The position numbers and the translations under genes were made by a program. The notes under the pieces are model-generated. The model had not been told where the DNA came from. It saw only the letters and a program-made list of their open reading frames with translations, and made no database searches. From Fragilariopsis cylindrus CCMP1102 (lineage: Eukaryota > Bacillariophyta > Bacillariophyceae > Bacillariales > Bacillariaceae), in NCBI GenBank assembly GCA_900095095.1, contig FMBT01000306.1:310001-374000 (forward strand): 64,000 bases of DNA, given 5' to 3'. This document shows positions 34,503-44,187 of the stretch, one piece after another; the stretch's first letter is position 1, and the number at the start of each line of letters is the position of its first letter.

Positions 34503-35423
34503 CTACCGACTACTTTCATCTATGGAAGCAACAACAAGAGATTTAATAATCGATTTCAATTTGATCGAATCCAACCCAGCACGACCAACAACAAACCCAT
34601 CCACATCCAATAATGATGCATAGTCCGGAGCATTCTCATCATTCACAGATCCCGTGTATGTAAATCGACAGGCTCTGGCAGCCTCCGGACTGATCGTGTC
34701 ATGAACGAATTTTCGCAATGCTGCATTGATGCGTTGTGCTTCTGCGGGAGAACAAGGTGTGGATCCTTTTCCCACAGCCCAGACGGGTTCATAGGCGATG
34801 ACAATTTGTTCCCAACAATCTTCATCGGAGGGTGATAAATTGGCAATGGCAATCGATAATTGTTTTTTTAATGTTCGTAATGCAAGTCCCATTTTCCTTT
34901 GCCATTTCAATTCTCCTATAGTAAGAATTACACCCAGACCTTCCTCAATTGCGGCACGAACTTTCGTCGCAATAAGTTGATTCGTTTCACCGAGATTATT
35001 TCGACGGTCGGAATGACCGAGTAAGACATACTTCGTTCCCACAGATCGTAACATGGACATAGTAGTGGCACCGGTATTTTTCTCATCGATCTCATCAATG
35101 CGGCCTGCTCGTGCATCCAAAGCATTTTGACTCCCAACCTGTATGTCTGTGTTTAACTGACGACGTACTCGATCGATGTAAACAAATGGTGGAATAATGC
35201 AGAGTTCTATGGAGTTCTTTTGTACCTCATCGAGACTGGACCACATAGTATTCAAATCTTCGCATTGCGCATCAACATCTTGTATGGATTCAATCGAACA
35301 TTTCCAATTTGCCGCGAGGAAGCTTTTTGCGGGTGATGCTGCTGCTGCTGCTGCTGCGATAGTAGTAGCAACAGTAAGAGAGACTGCTATCTGCAGAAGT
35401 CGTATTCTCGAATACATGAACAT
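34503..35423 (-). CDS. TPI: Divergent triosephosphate isomerase with secretory/plastid leader
   Basis: The protein of 306 residues starts with a hydrophobic Ala-rich leader (residues 8-29), then the TIM barrel begins at KSFLAANWK. TPI interconverts glyceraldehyde 3-phosphate and dihydroxyacetone phosphate. Catalytic residues are present: Lys41 in NWK, His137 in GHSDRR and Glu212 in AYEPVWAVGKG, whose loop 6 is close to the usual AxGTG. Several normally invariant positions differ: GHSERR is GHSDRR (Glu to Asp139), YGGSV is YTGSV (256-260) and the phosphate-binding GGASL is GRAGL (280-284). This suggests a slow or specialised isoform. The leader implies entry to the secretory route and possibly the plastid, though no clear ASAFAP junction is seen. 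Head-to-head with the triose-phosphate translocator gene. Confidence 0.88.
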   Translation of the reverse strand: MFMYSRIRLLQIAVSLTVATTIAAAAAAASPAKSFLAANWKCSIESIQDVDAQCEDLNTMWSSLDEVQKNSIELCIIPPFVYIDRVRRQLNTDIQVGSQNALDARAGRIDEIDEKNTGATTMSMLRSVGTKYVLLGHSDRRNNLGETNQLIATKVRAAIEEGLGVILTIGELKWQRKMGLALRTLKKQLSIAIANLSPSDEDCWEQIVIAYEPVWAVGKGSTPCSPAEAQRINAALRKFVHDTISPEAARACRFTYTGSVNDENAPDYASLLDVDGFVVGRAGLDSIKLKSIIKSLVVASIDESSR

Positions 35424-35899
35424 TGGGTTTTAAATGATAGAGAGAGAGAGACTACATCATGAACATAGGCTTTTTTAAAACAGATGAGTATCTACGATAA
35501 TGATTTGAAAATGCATACGTTATATGAGATCAAGAATAATTCTATTTTTACTGCGTTAAAAGCCGTTTTTACTTATTTAACGTGTATTTGCCTGTCTAGT
35601 TGATAGTTTTTAAGTTGTTGGTGAAGTTTTCGAGCGTTATCACGTTCTTCTTTCTTCTTCTCGTCCTCTTTTGTATCTTTTTTAAAGTACGTACGTCGTT
35701 TGCAGATCACAAACAACAATAATAATACCGTTGATGTTTTTGTCTCATGAAACACCCATGAGACTCAACCATCAAAGTTGGCATTTTTTCATTTTTTATT
35801 AAGATTAGTTTTGTATTGTACGTTCTACATTCAAAAATACTTTTCTGGTGTCGTTTATTTGGATTCAACAAGCAAAGTCGAACGTCATCGGCCATCATC
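35424..35899. promoter_or_regulatory. Shared divergent promoter of TPI and TPT
   Basis: The 476 bases between the two start codons must hold both promoters. A GA-rich run (AGAGAGAGAGA near 35440-35450) lies close to the TPI start, and pyrimidine-rich TTCTTCTTTC sequence lies mid-way. Start sites cannot be fixed by eye. Confidence 0.5.
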
Positions 35900-37202
35900 A
35901 TGAAACTCATCCTCTTTGCCTCCACAATCGCAACAACCGTCGCCTTTGCGCCATCCGCCAGAGTACTCGTCCCGACGACGACGACGACGACAATCCCATC
36001 ATCGCACAAGGCAAAATTCACCACATCCGTTTTTCCATCTCCCTTTCAACACAACACTTCATTCTTGAAGGATGCCCAAAAATACGATGGAAGTTGTGAC
36101 CCCTACGACCCCGAAAGCACCGAGTATTGTACTGCCGACGCTGATGCAATCGAAGGTGATGGACTGAAACGAAAATTACGTCTAACAGGTCTCTTCTTTC
36201 TTTGGTACGTACTCAACGTAGGGTATAACATTGGCAACAAACGTGTTCTCAACGCCTTACCAATACCGTGGACGGCAGCTACCGTCGAGTTATTCTTCGG
36301 ATTTCCCTACGTGGCCTTTCTTTGGACGACAGGATTAAGAAAGAGGCCGAAACTATCGGTTTCGGATGTAAAGAAGTTGAGTTCGCAGGCATTCTTTTTA
36401 GCGGCGACGCATGTTGCGGGTGTGATCTCATTTAGTGCTGGTGCTATTTCATTTACGCATATATTAAAGGCCACTGAACCGGTTTGGAGTGCATTGATAT
36501 TAGCGGTTGGGTTTAAGGAATTTTTACCACTTCCTGTCTATCTAAGTTTGGTTCCTATTCTTGGAGGAGTTGGACTGGCTTCAATGAAGGTACGTGTCGT
36601 ATTTGTCCAAAAAAATGCTTTGCATACGTGTAGTTCTCATTCATCATTATAGTTGTATTTCTAACTTATCATTTCACTATCATCATTATCATTATATATT
36701 GTAGGAACTCTCCTTTACGTGGCTAAGTTTCACTGCTGGTACAATAAGTGCGGTCACCTCGGCAACTAAGGCAATCCTTTCGAAAAAGATCCTCGATGGC
36801 AAACCTCTGGGTGAAAACCTCACACCCGCCAATATGTTTGCTGTCCTTACCATCCTTGGCTTTCTCTTTATTCTACCACCATCTCTTTTGATTGAGGGAC
36901 CCGTCAAAGTAAAAGCCGCATGGGCTGCAGCATTAGCAGCCGGATATACGAAAACGCAACTCCTTCGACTATTGTCAGTGTCTGGATTTCTGTATTATCT
37001 GTACAACGAGGTAGCATTCTTGGCACTGAGCGAGGTTGCACCTGTGACACATGCAGTAACCAACACGGTCAAACGTGTTGTCATCATCTTGGCCTCCGTT
37101 GTTGTCTTTCGTACACCTGTATCACCACTTGGAATGATTGGTTCGGGTGTTGCTATTGCAGGTGCTACTGCATATTCCATCGCTAAGAACAAGTGTAAAT
37201 AA
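35900..37202 (+). CDS. TPT: Plastid triose-phosphate/phosphate translocator
   Basis: The gene has two exons (35900-36589 and 36705-37202) and encodes 395 residues. The leader MKLILFASTIATTVAFAPSA is a signal peptide with the diatom A-F-A-P junction, so the product goes to the plastid envelope. The mature part has the drug/metabolite transporter fold of plastid phosphate translocators: FFLWYVLNVGYNIGNKRVLN, FTHILKATEPVWSALILAVG, GTISAVTSATKAILSKKIL and YLYNEVAFLALSEVAPVTHA, then TVKRVVIILASVVVFRTP, all family signatures including the Lys and Arg of the substrate site near the end. It exports triose phosphate in exchange for phosphate. The start at 35900 is preferred over the upstream Met at 35816 because it begins the signal peptide. 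Divergent from TPI. Confidence 0.93.
36590..36704 (+). other. Intron of TPT
   Basis: Donor GTACGT, acceptor ATTGTAG, 115 bases, phase 0; joins ...GLASMK to ELSFTWLSF within a transmembrane region. Confidence 0.9.
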
Positions 37203-37432
37203 ATTGTAACGGCCTTCATTTTATAGATTTACTGTAGTAATGCCATCGTGTGTGGTTAACATTACATTACACGATACCACAAATTTTTATACAGGTAATT
37301 TTGAAATACAACTAATCCTAAAAAACTCTGTACTGTACTTTAAAGTACGGCAGTTAATACACAATAGCATGAAAATGAATCGGGTTCTAGTCACGTTTAT
37401 CGCGGGTGTACTATAATAATACTATTATAAAT

Positions 37433-39533
37433 TTACAAATGCGAAATTTCTGTCGCAAAATCGCCAATCATTTTCTCAAATTTCCCCTTCAGCCCACCAT
37501 GGATGGTCATTTCTCTGTGTGCTTCATATGGTAGAACAAAATCCGTGACTATTGTGTATAATCCATCGTGACACTTGTGTGTGCACAGACCAGCATGTGC
37601 CATCATTATCAACAACTCTCCTTTTTCAATTGGAATCAAAAACACCTTTTTGTCTTTTTTGCTGACCCACTCAAGATCACCTCCGGCAGGTTTTTCTAGG
37701 ACTCTGGCAAGAAGGAAAGATTTATCGGGTAGATCAAAGTCAGGCTTTTTCAGGTTGTGTCTGAATCTGTTATCTTTGTGCGATGTTTCGGCTTCTAGAT
37801 CTTTGTACTTCTGCAATTTGAGATTATCAGTGATGGCTTTTATCTTTCCAAAGAAGGTACCATTTTCAGCTACCACAACACGCTTAGCCAAAAAATGGGG
37901 CAACTGTTTTGTATCTGCGGAATACTCGCCTACTGCTTGTGCTTGCACAGTGGAAGTTGCTGCATCAGGATTACGATAAACGCAATTTTTGATTGAGTTC
38001 GACTCGTCTAATATAGAATTTGCTTTAGCTTCACCATAGGCCTTGAACTTGAAGAATCCATTGGAACTCATGTCAGTTCCATCTTTAGCAAATACTCTTG
38101 ATAAACTTCCCGTTTTCTTCACACAATCCTTCACTTTGTTTCTGAAAGTATTTATGGCATCCACCTCGGGATCATTACCAGTGATAAGTGTGATGCCGTC
38201 CTTGTGTAGTTTTGTTTTCTTGTTGTACTCCTTCCGCTTCACCTTCCGCTTCACCTTCCGCTTCGCCTTGTCTTGTTTCTTGGATATAGCAACAACAACA
38301 ACAACAAAAGAATATAATATAATATAATATGGATTAGAGTATGATACATATGATACTCAAACATTCACTACAATATTTTGTATAACATTGACCTACCTTT
38401 TGTTCCTCTTCTGCTCTTCTTCTTTCCGTCTCTGCTTTCTTGTCGTCCCGGATTTTCTCTTTTGCTGCTATCTCTTCTGCTATCCTTTCGTCCAAGTCTC
38501 GTATCATCTTCGCAGTCTTGTTGTCTTCTTCGGCTATCTTGTTGTCCCGTATTTTCTTAGCAGCCGATGAGTTGTCTTGTTCCTTGAAAATAACAACAAC
38601 AAAAGAATATAATATAATATAATATGGGTTAGAATGTACTAGAATATGATTAAAACATTCATGGCATTATTTTGTATCATACAATCTTACTTTTTTTTTA
38701 TATCCTTCAGTTCGTTTTTGTCGCCAATTTCTTATCGTTCCGGCCGGGATATCAAACTCTCTCGCTAATTCATTCAAACTTGTGTTTGTGTGGGGACGAG
38801 TTTCAAGTGCTAATGTAACTTGAATCTTTGTCTCGTTTGAGTACAGTCGTGCTCGACTCTGATGCGAGTGATGAGTTGCTTGACCTGTAGCAGTAGCAGT
38901 ATTTGTAGCATTAATCACGTCATTGTCATCGTTGATGTTGGCGTTGGTGGTGGTGGTAGTAGTAGTAGTAGTTTCATTTGATGCCTTGGTGATGTCATCG
39001 GATGATCGTTTCTTGTTGTTGCTGTTGAACGTTACTGCGTTGCTGCAGTCTGTGTACATTTTCTTCGATGTATTGTCAACGGCAGGCATCGTGTTTTTTG
39101 TTGTTGTTGTTGTTGCTGCTGTATTAGTATCTGTAGTAGAAACGTTACCATTGTCATCGTCCGACGATACAATTGCTCTTGATGTTGTTGGCATAGAAGC
39201 AGTATTCTTCTTCGCCTCAAAAATACGTGGTGGATTAATTTTTCTCTTGTAATAATTACTTCGATCATAATAAGTTCTCTGGGAAATGGCAAGTTTTAAA
39301 CTTTCTTCATCATCAGAATTTCCTTTCTTGAATAATAATTTACTACGACCAATTTCGTATACTGTATCAATAGGAAATGCTAGCCATCTCATCCAAGTTT
39401 TGGTTTGTGCATAATCATATTCGAGATTGTTGGTGTTAGTGTTCCTACTCCACCGTCTATTCGACACTAACCATTCCTCGAAACTTTTTTGGTATTCAGG
39501 ATCATTGTCTGTATCATCAAAACGATTTTCCAC
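37433..39533 (-). CDS. HTH / coiled-coil protein with unknown C-terminal domain, three exons
   Basis: Exons at 39533-38691, 38582-38397 and 38278-37433 join in phase 0 and give 624 residues. Exon 1 has an N-terminal region with DYAQTKTWMRWLAFPIDTVY, a Thr/Asn-rich linker and, at residues 231-275, a Psq/CENP-B-type helix-turn-helix: YSNETKIQVTLALETR, then SLNELAREFDIPAGTIRNWR. Such domains are known from transposases and from host proteins derived from them. Exon 2 encodes a charged coiled coil (KMIRDLDERIAEEIAAKEKI). Exon 3 starts with three copies of KRKV (a 12-base repeat, NLS-like) and continues into a domain of about 220 residues that I do not recognise, with FFKFKAYGEAKANSILDESN and CTHKCHDGLYTIVTDFVLPY. 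A nuclear DNA-binding protein is inferred. It is possibly a domesticated transposase relative, but no catalytic DDE triad was identified. Confidence 0.65.
38279..38396 (-). other. Intron 2 of the HTH gene
   Basis: Donor GTAGGT, acceptor TATCCAAG, 118 bases. It shares the block around AACAACAAAAGAATATAATA and the TATAATATGG-TTAGA part with intron 1 of the same gene. Confidence 0.75.
38583..38690 (-). other. Intron 1 of the HTH gene
   Basis: Donor GTAAGA, acceptor TTTTCAAG, 108 bases. Homologous in sequence to intron 2 over much of its length. Confidence 0.75.
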
Positions 39534-39561
39534 TAGAGTAGTTGGAGAGATCTATGGTCGG

Positions 39562-39613
39562 ATTGTACTGCGGAGCAAAATTGTACTGCGGAGCAAAATT
39601 GTACTCCGTAGAG
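39562..39613. repeat. Three tandem copies of an 18-base unit
   Basis: Two exact copies of ATTGTACTGCGGAGCAAA are followed by a third, diverged and partial copy. They lie in the divergent promoter (39534-39958) between the HTH gene and the plastid membrane protein, so they could be protein-binding sites. Confidence 0.7.
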
Positions 39614-39958
39614 AAGAGGAATTACAGCCATCATCCTCATGTTTTACAGCAGAGGAAATGATAAGGCCACTATTATTTTAAGTTTGACGCAACAAAAACT
39701 AAGACTGATTTCAGTCACACGCCGTCATTTATACATAATCGAACAGCAACTAATTTACTCGTATGAGTCAGAAAAAAGCATGATGAGCATGTTTTTTTCT
39801 TTTTATAATAATTTACTTTTCGTCCTAGGATTTCTTTTAAGAATGATTACTACTGTCGTTGTAGCATTCACAATAAAGCATACAGCACACATCATACCCC
39901 ACAATACGGTATCTCAATCAAACTCTAGAACTATCATCTTGTTGCCAACAGATCTAAA

Positions 39959-40867
39959 ATGATGAAACAAGGATCTCTTCTCAGCTTTCTCGCTGTCGTT
40001 ACCGTTGTCGGAACCACTAACGGATTTACACCGCAGCCGCAGCCTTTTTCTATGATATCGAAGTCTTTATCGTCGTCGTCGTCGTCTTCGTCGTCATTAA
40101 GTGCTTGGAACCCTTTCGTAAAAGAAGATGCAGGTGTTGCTGTGGTGGAAGTGGAGGAGAAGGTAGCACCTATTCCTGGTCCATTAAACGCAAGCAATGC
40201 GGTTGCAGGTCTTGTATGGGTCAGTCTTATTACATGGGCCTTTGGATTTGCTCCAGGAACAGTCAACTCGGTTGCCGATAACGAAATGCTCACCACTCTT
40301 ATATCACAACCAGTCCCTCGACCTGAGCAAATAAATGAACTTTGGTTCGCTGTTTGGAATTGTTTCGCCATAGTTCCAGCTGTACTAGCTGCATTAGAGG
40401 CACCAGTTGGACGTGGACAACGTTTACCGGCAGCACCTTTTCTCTGGGGTTCTGCTGCTTTAGGTTATTTCGCGTTAGGACCTTACTTCATAACAAGGAC
40501 TGTTAGAACAGAGCCCGTTGAATTAGATGATCTCGGTTGGGCCTCCCGAAACATATTTGAGAATAGAATCTTTGGGATTGTTTTATCCGCAATTGCGTTA
40601 TCCATTCCTTTCACATCTGATCTATTTAATTGTGACATTCCTGCCACGATTGCTGGATTTCAAGATCTTGCATCAAGCTCTCGTTTCGTATCTGTTGCTA
40701 GTCTCGACATTACGATTATGTCTTTAATTGGCGCAAATTTAGTTAGAGAGGATTCTATTAGACGAGGCTGGGAGGACAAATCCACTGCACTTTTGATTGC
40801 TAGTATTTTTCTGCCAGTAATTACTCCCTGTCTATATCTTGCTGCAAGACCATCTCTAGAGGAATAA
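39959..40867 (+). CDS. Plastid-targeted multi-pass membrane protein, conserved type
   Basis: The protein of 302 residues begins with a signal peptide (LLSFLAVVTVVGTTN) and a G-F-T-P junction, the diatom plastid-import pattern, followed by a Ser-rich transit stretch. The mature part has about five hydrophobic segments: VAGLVWVSLITWAFGFAPGT, ELWFAVWNCFAIVPAVLAAL, FLWGSAALGYFALGPYFI, FGIVLSAIALSIPF and LLIASIFLPVITPCLYLAAR. The block between them (GRGQRLPAAPF, then YFITRTVRTEP) resembles a membrane protein family found in cyanobacteria and plastids, but I cannot name it with certainty. It is probably in the thylakoid or inner envelope. A second Met follows the first directly. Divergent from the HTH gene with a 425-base spacer. 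Confidence 0.72.
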   Translation: MMKQGSLLSFLAVVTVVGTTNGFTPQPQPFSMISKSLSSSSSSSSSLSAWNPFVKEDAGVAVVEVEEKVAPIPGPLNASNAVAGLVWVSLITWAFGFAPGTVNSVADNEMLTTLISQPVPRPEQINELWFAVWNCFAIVPAVLAALEAPVGRGQRLPAAPFLWGSAALGYFALGPYFITRTVRTEPVELDDLGWASRNIFENRIFGIVLSAIALSIPFTSDLFNCDIPATIAGFQDLASSSRFVSVASLDITIMSLIGANLVREDSIRRGWEDKSTALLIASIFLPVITPCLYLAARPSLEE

Positions 40868-41105
40868 TAATTTGGCAGTAATAATTAATCTATCACATAT
40901 TACATACTATAGTACAATAAAATGAATAAAAGCGTCATTAACATGGAGATATAATACAGATCTGATTAAAATAGACAAATAGATCGAGTAAACTTAGTAA
41001 CAAACTTTTTTCTTTTTTAACGTCACATAATACATTCTAATTATCAATATATTTCTCAGCATTTATCAGTATGGCTGCTACGATATCTCCTACAATATCA
41101 TATAT

Positions 41106-43236
41106 TTAGCTCATAACGATACCCATAGATCCAGCAACGATCATTACCATAGACAAGGACATAACGAAGTAAATACTGTAAACGGTCGCCGCCGCGGAAC
41201 CAGCATTTGTACTTGTCATCGACTTTATATCGACCGGTTCGTTCGGTGCGTATAGTACACGACCAGGAGTTGCTGGTAAGTTTACAGTACATTTCTTCTC
41301 CATTCTGTCCATATCGATGATAACAATTGAATCGGTTGGAATATTAGAAACGGCTGCGTCGTATTTAGTTCCACGTTTGTGTTTACGGTAGGTTCGACCG
41401 AAGGAACATTCCGCAGAACCACCATATGGGTTGCCTTGTTTCACACCACCAGTATTAGGAACAAGAGTTGCCTTTACTTCAGCTCCGCCCGACTCTTCTG
41501 CTGCAACGTATGCACTCAAATTGATACACATGTACCCAGAATCTTCATCACTTAGGACGGGATTTGGATCACAACTTCCACATTCAGGTGTACATATACA
41601 TGTCGGTTCTGCTGATCCAGTATCGGTCTCTTCAACTTTAAAATTAGCACTATCGGAACAACGACCGCAGGCATCCGATGAAGCAGAAGTATCAGCTAGT
41701 TCTTCAACCTTTGTAACTCGCATCAATTGACTACCCTCTTCATTGTGGAGACAAATTCCAGCTTCAACGTCACTGGGACTGTTTTTTTTTTGGCGTGTCG
41801 TGTAGTATTTCGCGAAAGATAGAGAGACAAACAAACAAACAAAATCATATAGTGAGTGAAAGTGTAAAGTAATTGAGTAAGAACAAATACTATGATCTTT
41901 TCATTATTTTATCTATACTTACGTTTCTGCATCAGTACAACCTTCATAGTATCCACATGCGATGGTACCATCTTCACGTCTTTGATTTTGATTTAAATTT
42001 TCTGTTAATGGTGAACATGCAATTGTTTCATCGTTATTATTTGTATAGAAACTAACAGTTGATGGATGTCCTGACATTGGAATTTTGTATTCGACACTTG
42101 ATTTTTCACCAGTTCCTTGTGGAACGAACACGTACAATGCATCATCTTCCTTACTACTTGCAACAACAAATTTACCATCTGGTGTTTCATATAATGCACC
42201 ATCAGCTTCATCGAATTGATGTATAAATTTAATATCATTGTTAGATACATCAAATTCAATAGCCCCACCACTACCAGAACATTCTGCATATACATGCTCA
42301 TTCAAATCAGAATATGCAATTGCATGCAGTCCACGACAAGAACCACCCACAAAGGATGTAAAGTTATATGCAGCAGTTTGTTGTTTGTTTTTTAAATCAA
42401 TTTCAAATAGAAATAATTCACCTGTTGATGTTGCAAAACCACGATCAGCTAATTTTGGTGACTCATCCCATTGAAGTTTTCCGTGACTTGGTATATCAAC
42501 TTTAGCTTCAATATCATCATGGGATGATTTACTTAAATCTTCTAAATTAATAACATAAAATTTACCATTCCCATCAGAATGCATCCAAAATTCATTCTGT
42601 GGATATACACCATACGAATGAACAACACGGGGACTATTAGTATTACATTATACAGTATTGTTAAAATGAACGAATGGAATGGAATGATGTTGGGGGAGGA
42701 GGAGAGGAGTGAGTGAATTTGCGAGTCAATTTAGAACATATATGGCACACAATACAAAATATAAGACATATTATATATATATATATATATTTACACGGTA
42801 CAATAACTCACCCAACTTCTATTTTTGCAACAACCTTACGATCAGTTGTTGATATAGCATACGCGTGTGAAATAACATCACCTAATGCATTAGTTTCATC
42901 GACACGACTACCAATCATTATATAACCTTCATTGTTACCACCATTCTCAACAGCAGCAGCAGCATTTTGCATATATATACCATCATTCCATGATACAGGT
43001 AAATCATCACCGTTATGATCTGTTACTATAGTTGTTTCAATTGTACATGATTCTGGATCAATAATAGCAACACCTTGTGTATAAAATGCCCAAAATTTTC
43101 CACCAGGTACATCTTGATAAATTTCATCACCATACAAAACGGCATTGACAACGTTGCTGGTGCTGCAAGAAAGGAAAGCAATAGCAGCGGTTGCTACGCT
43201 AAAGGAGAGTCCTCGTCGTCCGAGTTTCATCATCAT
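41106..43236 (-). CDS. Secreted, membrane-anchored repeat protein (propeller-like), three exons
   Basis: Exons at 43236-42812, 42633-41923 and 41778-41106 join in phase 2 each time (donors GTGAGT and GTAAGT, acceptors AATAG and AACAG) and give 602 residues. Residues 5-30 are a signal peptide (SVATAAIAFLSC...VVNA). The extracellular part has strand-rich segments such as GKFWAFYTQGVAIIDPESC, GKFYVINLEDL, GELFLFEIDL and DALYVFVP, which suggests a beta-propeller of the quinoprotein or YncE type. A Cys-rich part follows (CGRCSDSANF, CICTPECGSCDPN), then a C-terminal hydrophobic segment (VYSIYFVMSLSMVMIVAGSM) that serves as a membrane anchor or GPI signal. The ligand is unknown. The protein is probably at the cell surface, as is the neighbouring EGF protein. 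Confidence 0.7.
42772..42790. repeat. (TA)n tract in intron 1 of the secreted repeat protein
   Basis: About ten TA dinucleotides inside the 178-base intron (42634-42811). Confidence 0.85.
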
Positions 43237-44187
43237 GGTTAACTAGTAATAGAGCGATGGATATCTTGTATTTGAATGTCGATAACAGATTATGTGAGTG
43301 ATGTTAACGTTAGTGAGGTACAGTAGAGTGATGAAAGATATACTTTTACCTTGACGAATCACGTGAATGGTGATATCTTATATCCTGTTAGTTACCGTTA
43401 CTGCATCGGTTGTTCGATCGTATGAAATGAGGACGTTGCTTCTGTAGGCCTTTATTATTGTATGTCAACGCTTTTATTTTATTTTAAATGGCCTGTTTTC
43501 ATCTTGCTCGTCGCGTCACGGCATAATTATTACCGCTGGATGAAACATGCTACTGCCATGCAGTGGCATGCAGTGGGCACATGCCCATTGAAGCGCGATG
43601 AAATATGAAACAGAAGAAAAACTCCGCCAATGCGATAACAGATTATGTCATTGTGAGTGATTGTAAGTTAGTGAGGTACAGTACTTCGTAGAGTGATAAA
43701 AGATATTAGATCTTATATATCCTACTACGGTAAGGACGAAGATTCGTCCGACATTCATTTGAATGTCTGAAATGGTGATACTACCAAGTAACGTTAGTAT
43801 CTCATATTTAAAATAAATAAATAAACATGTGGTATGATGCGAGCTCTGTGTTCTCGATCTGCGAGGTCCCGTAACAACCTGTTGAACGCGTGCAATGCAT
43901 AACAACCAACAACCAACAAGATTGATTCCTTCATTCCTCTTCTGATAAAAGATAGTAAAGTTAAGTTAGTCAGTATTTCTTCGCATTTAAATTTTCTCAA
44001 AAATTCCATTTCTTCCACGAAATTTCAACCATCGAAATTAAATGATTTCATTCGAGCAAACGGAAGCCAATCTCAATAATAATACAAAACATATAACAAA
44101 GTCAGATAGTATAAATTATATATTATATTATTAAATTGCATTATACTATTATACTAACAGTATTTAAAAAGCGAAAAGCAAGCAGTT
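43237..44187. other. Divergent intergenic region with a duplicated segment
   Basis: About 950 bases. A segment beginning GATAACAGATTATGT at 43281 recurs at 43633, both followed by TTAGTGAGGTACAGTA and a short stretch of related sequence. A first exon with the signal peptide of the EGF protein is expected here but was not identified. Confidence 0.5.

Noticed and set aside
39427-39681. 84-codon plus frame over the 18-base repeats
   Set aside because: Its repeated residues come from the non-coding tandem repeat, and it overlaps the HTH gene start antisense.
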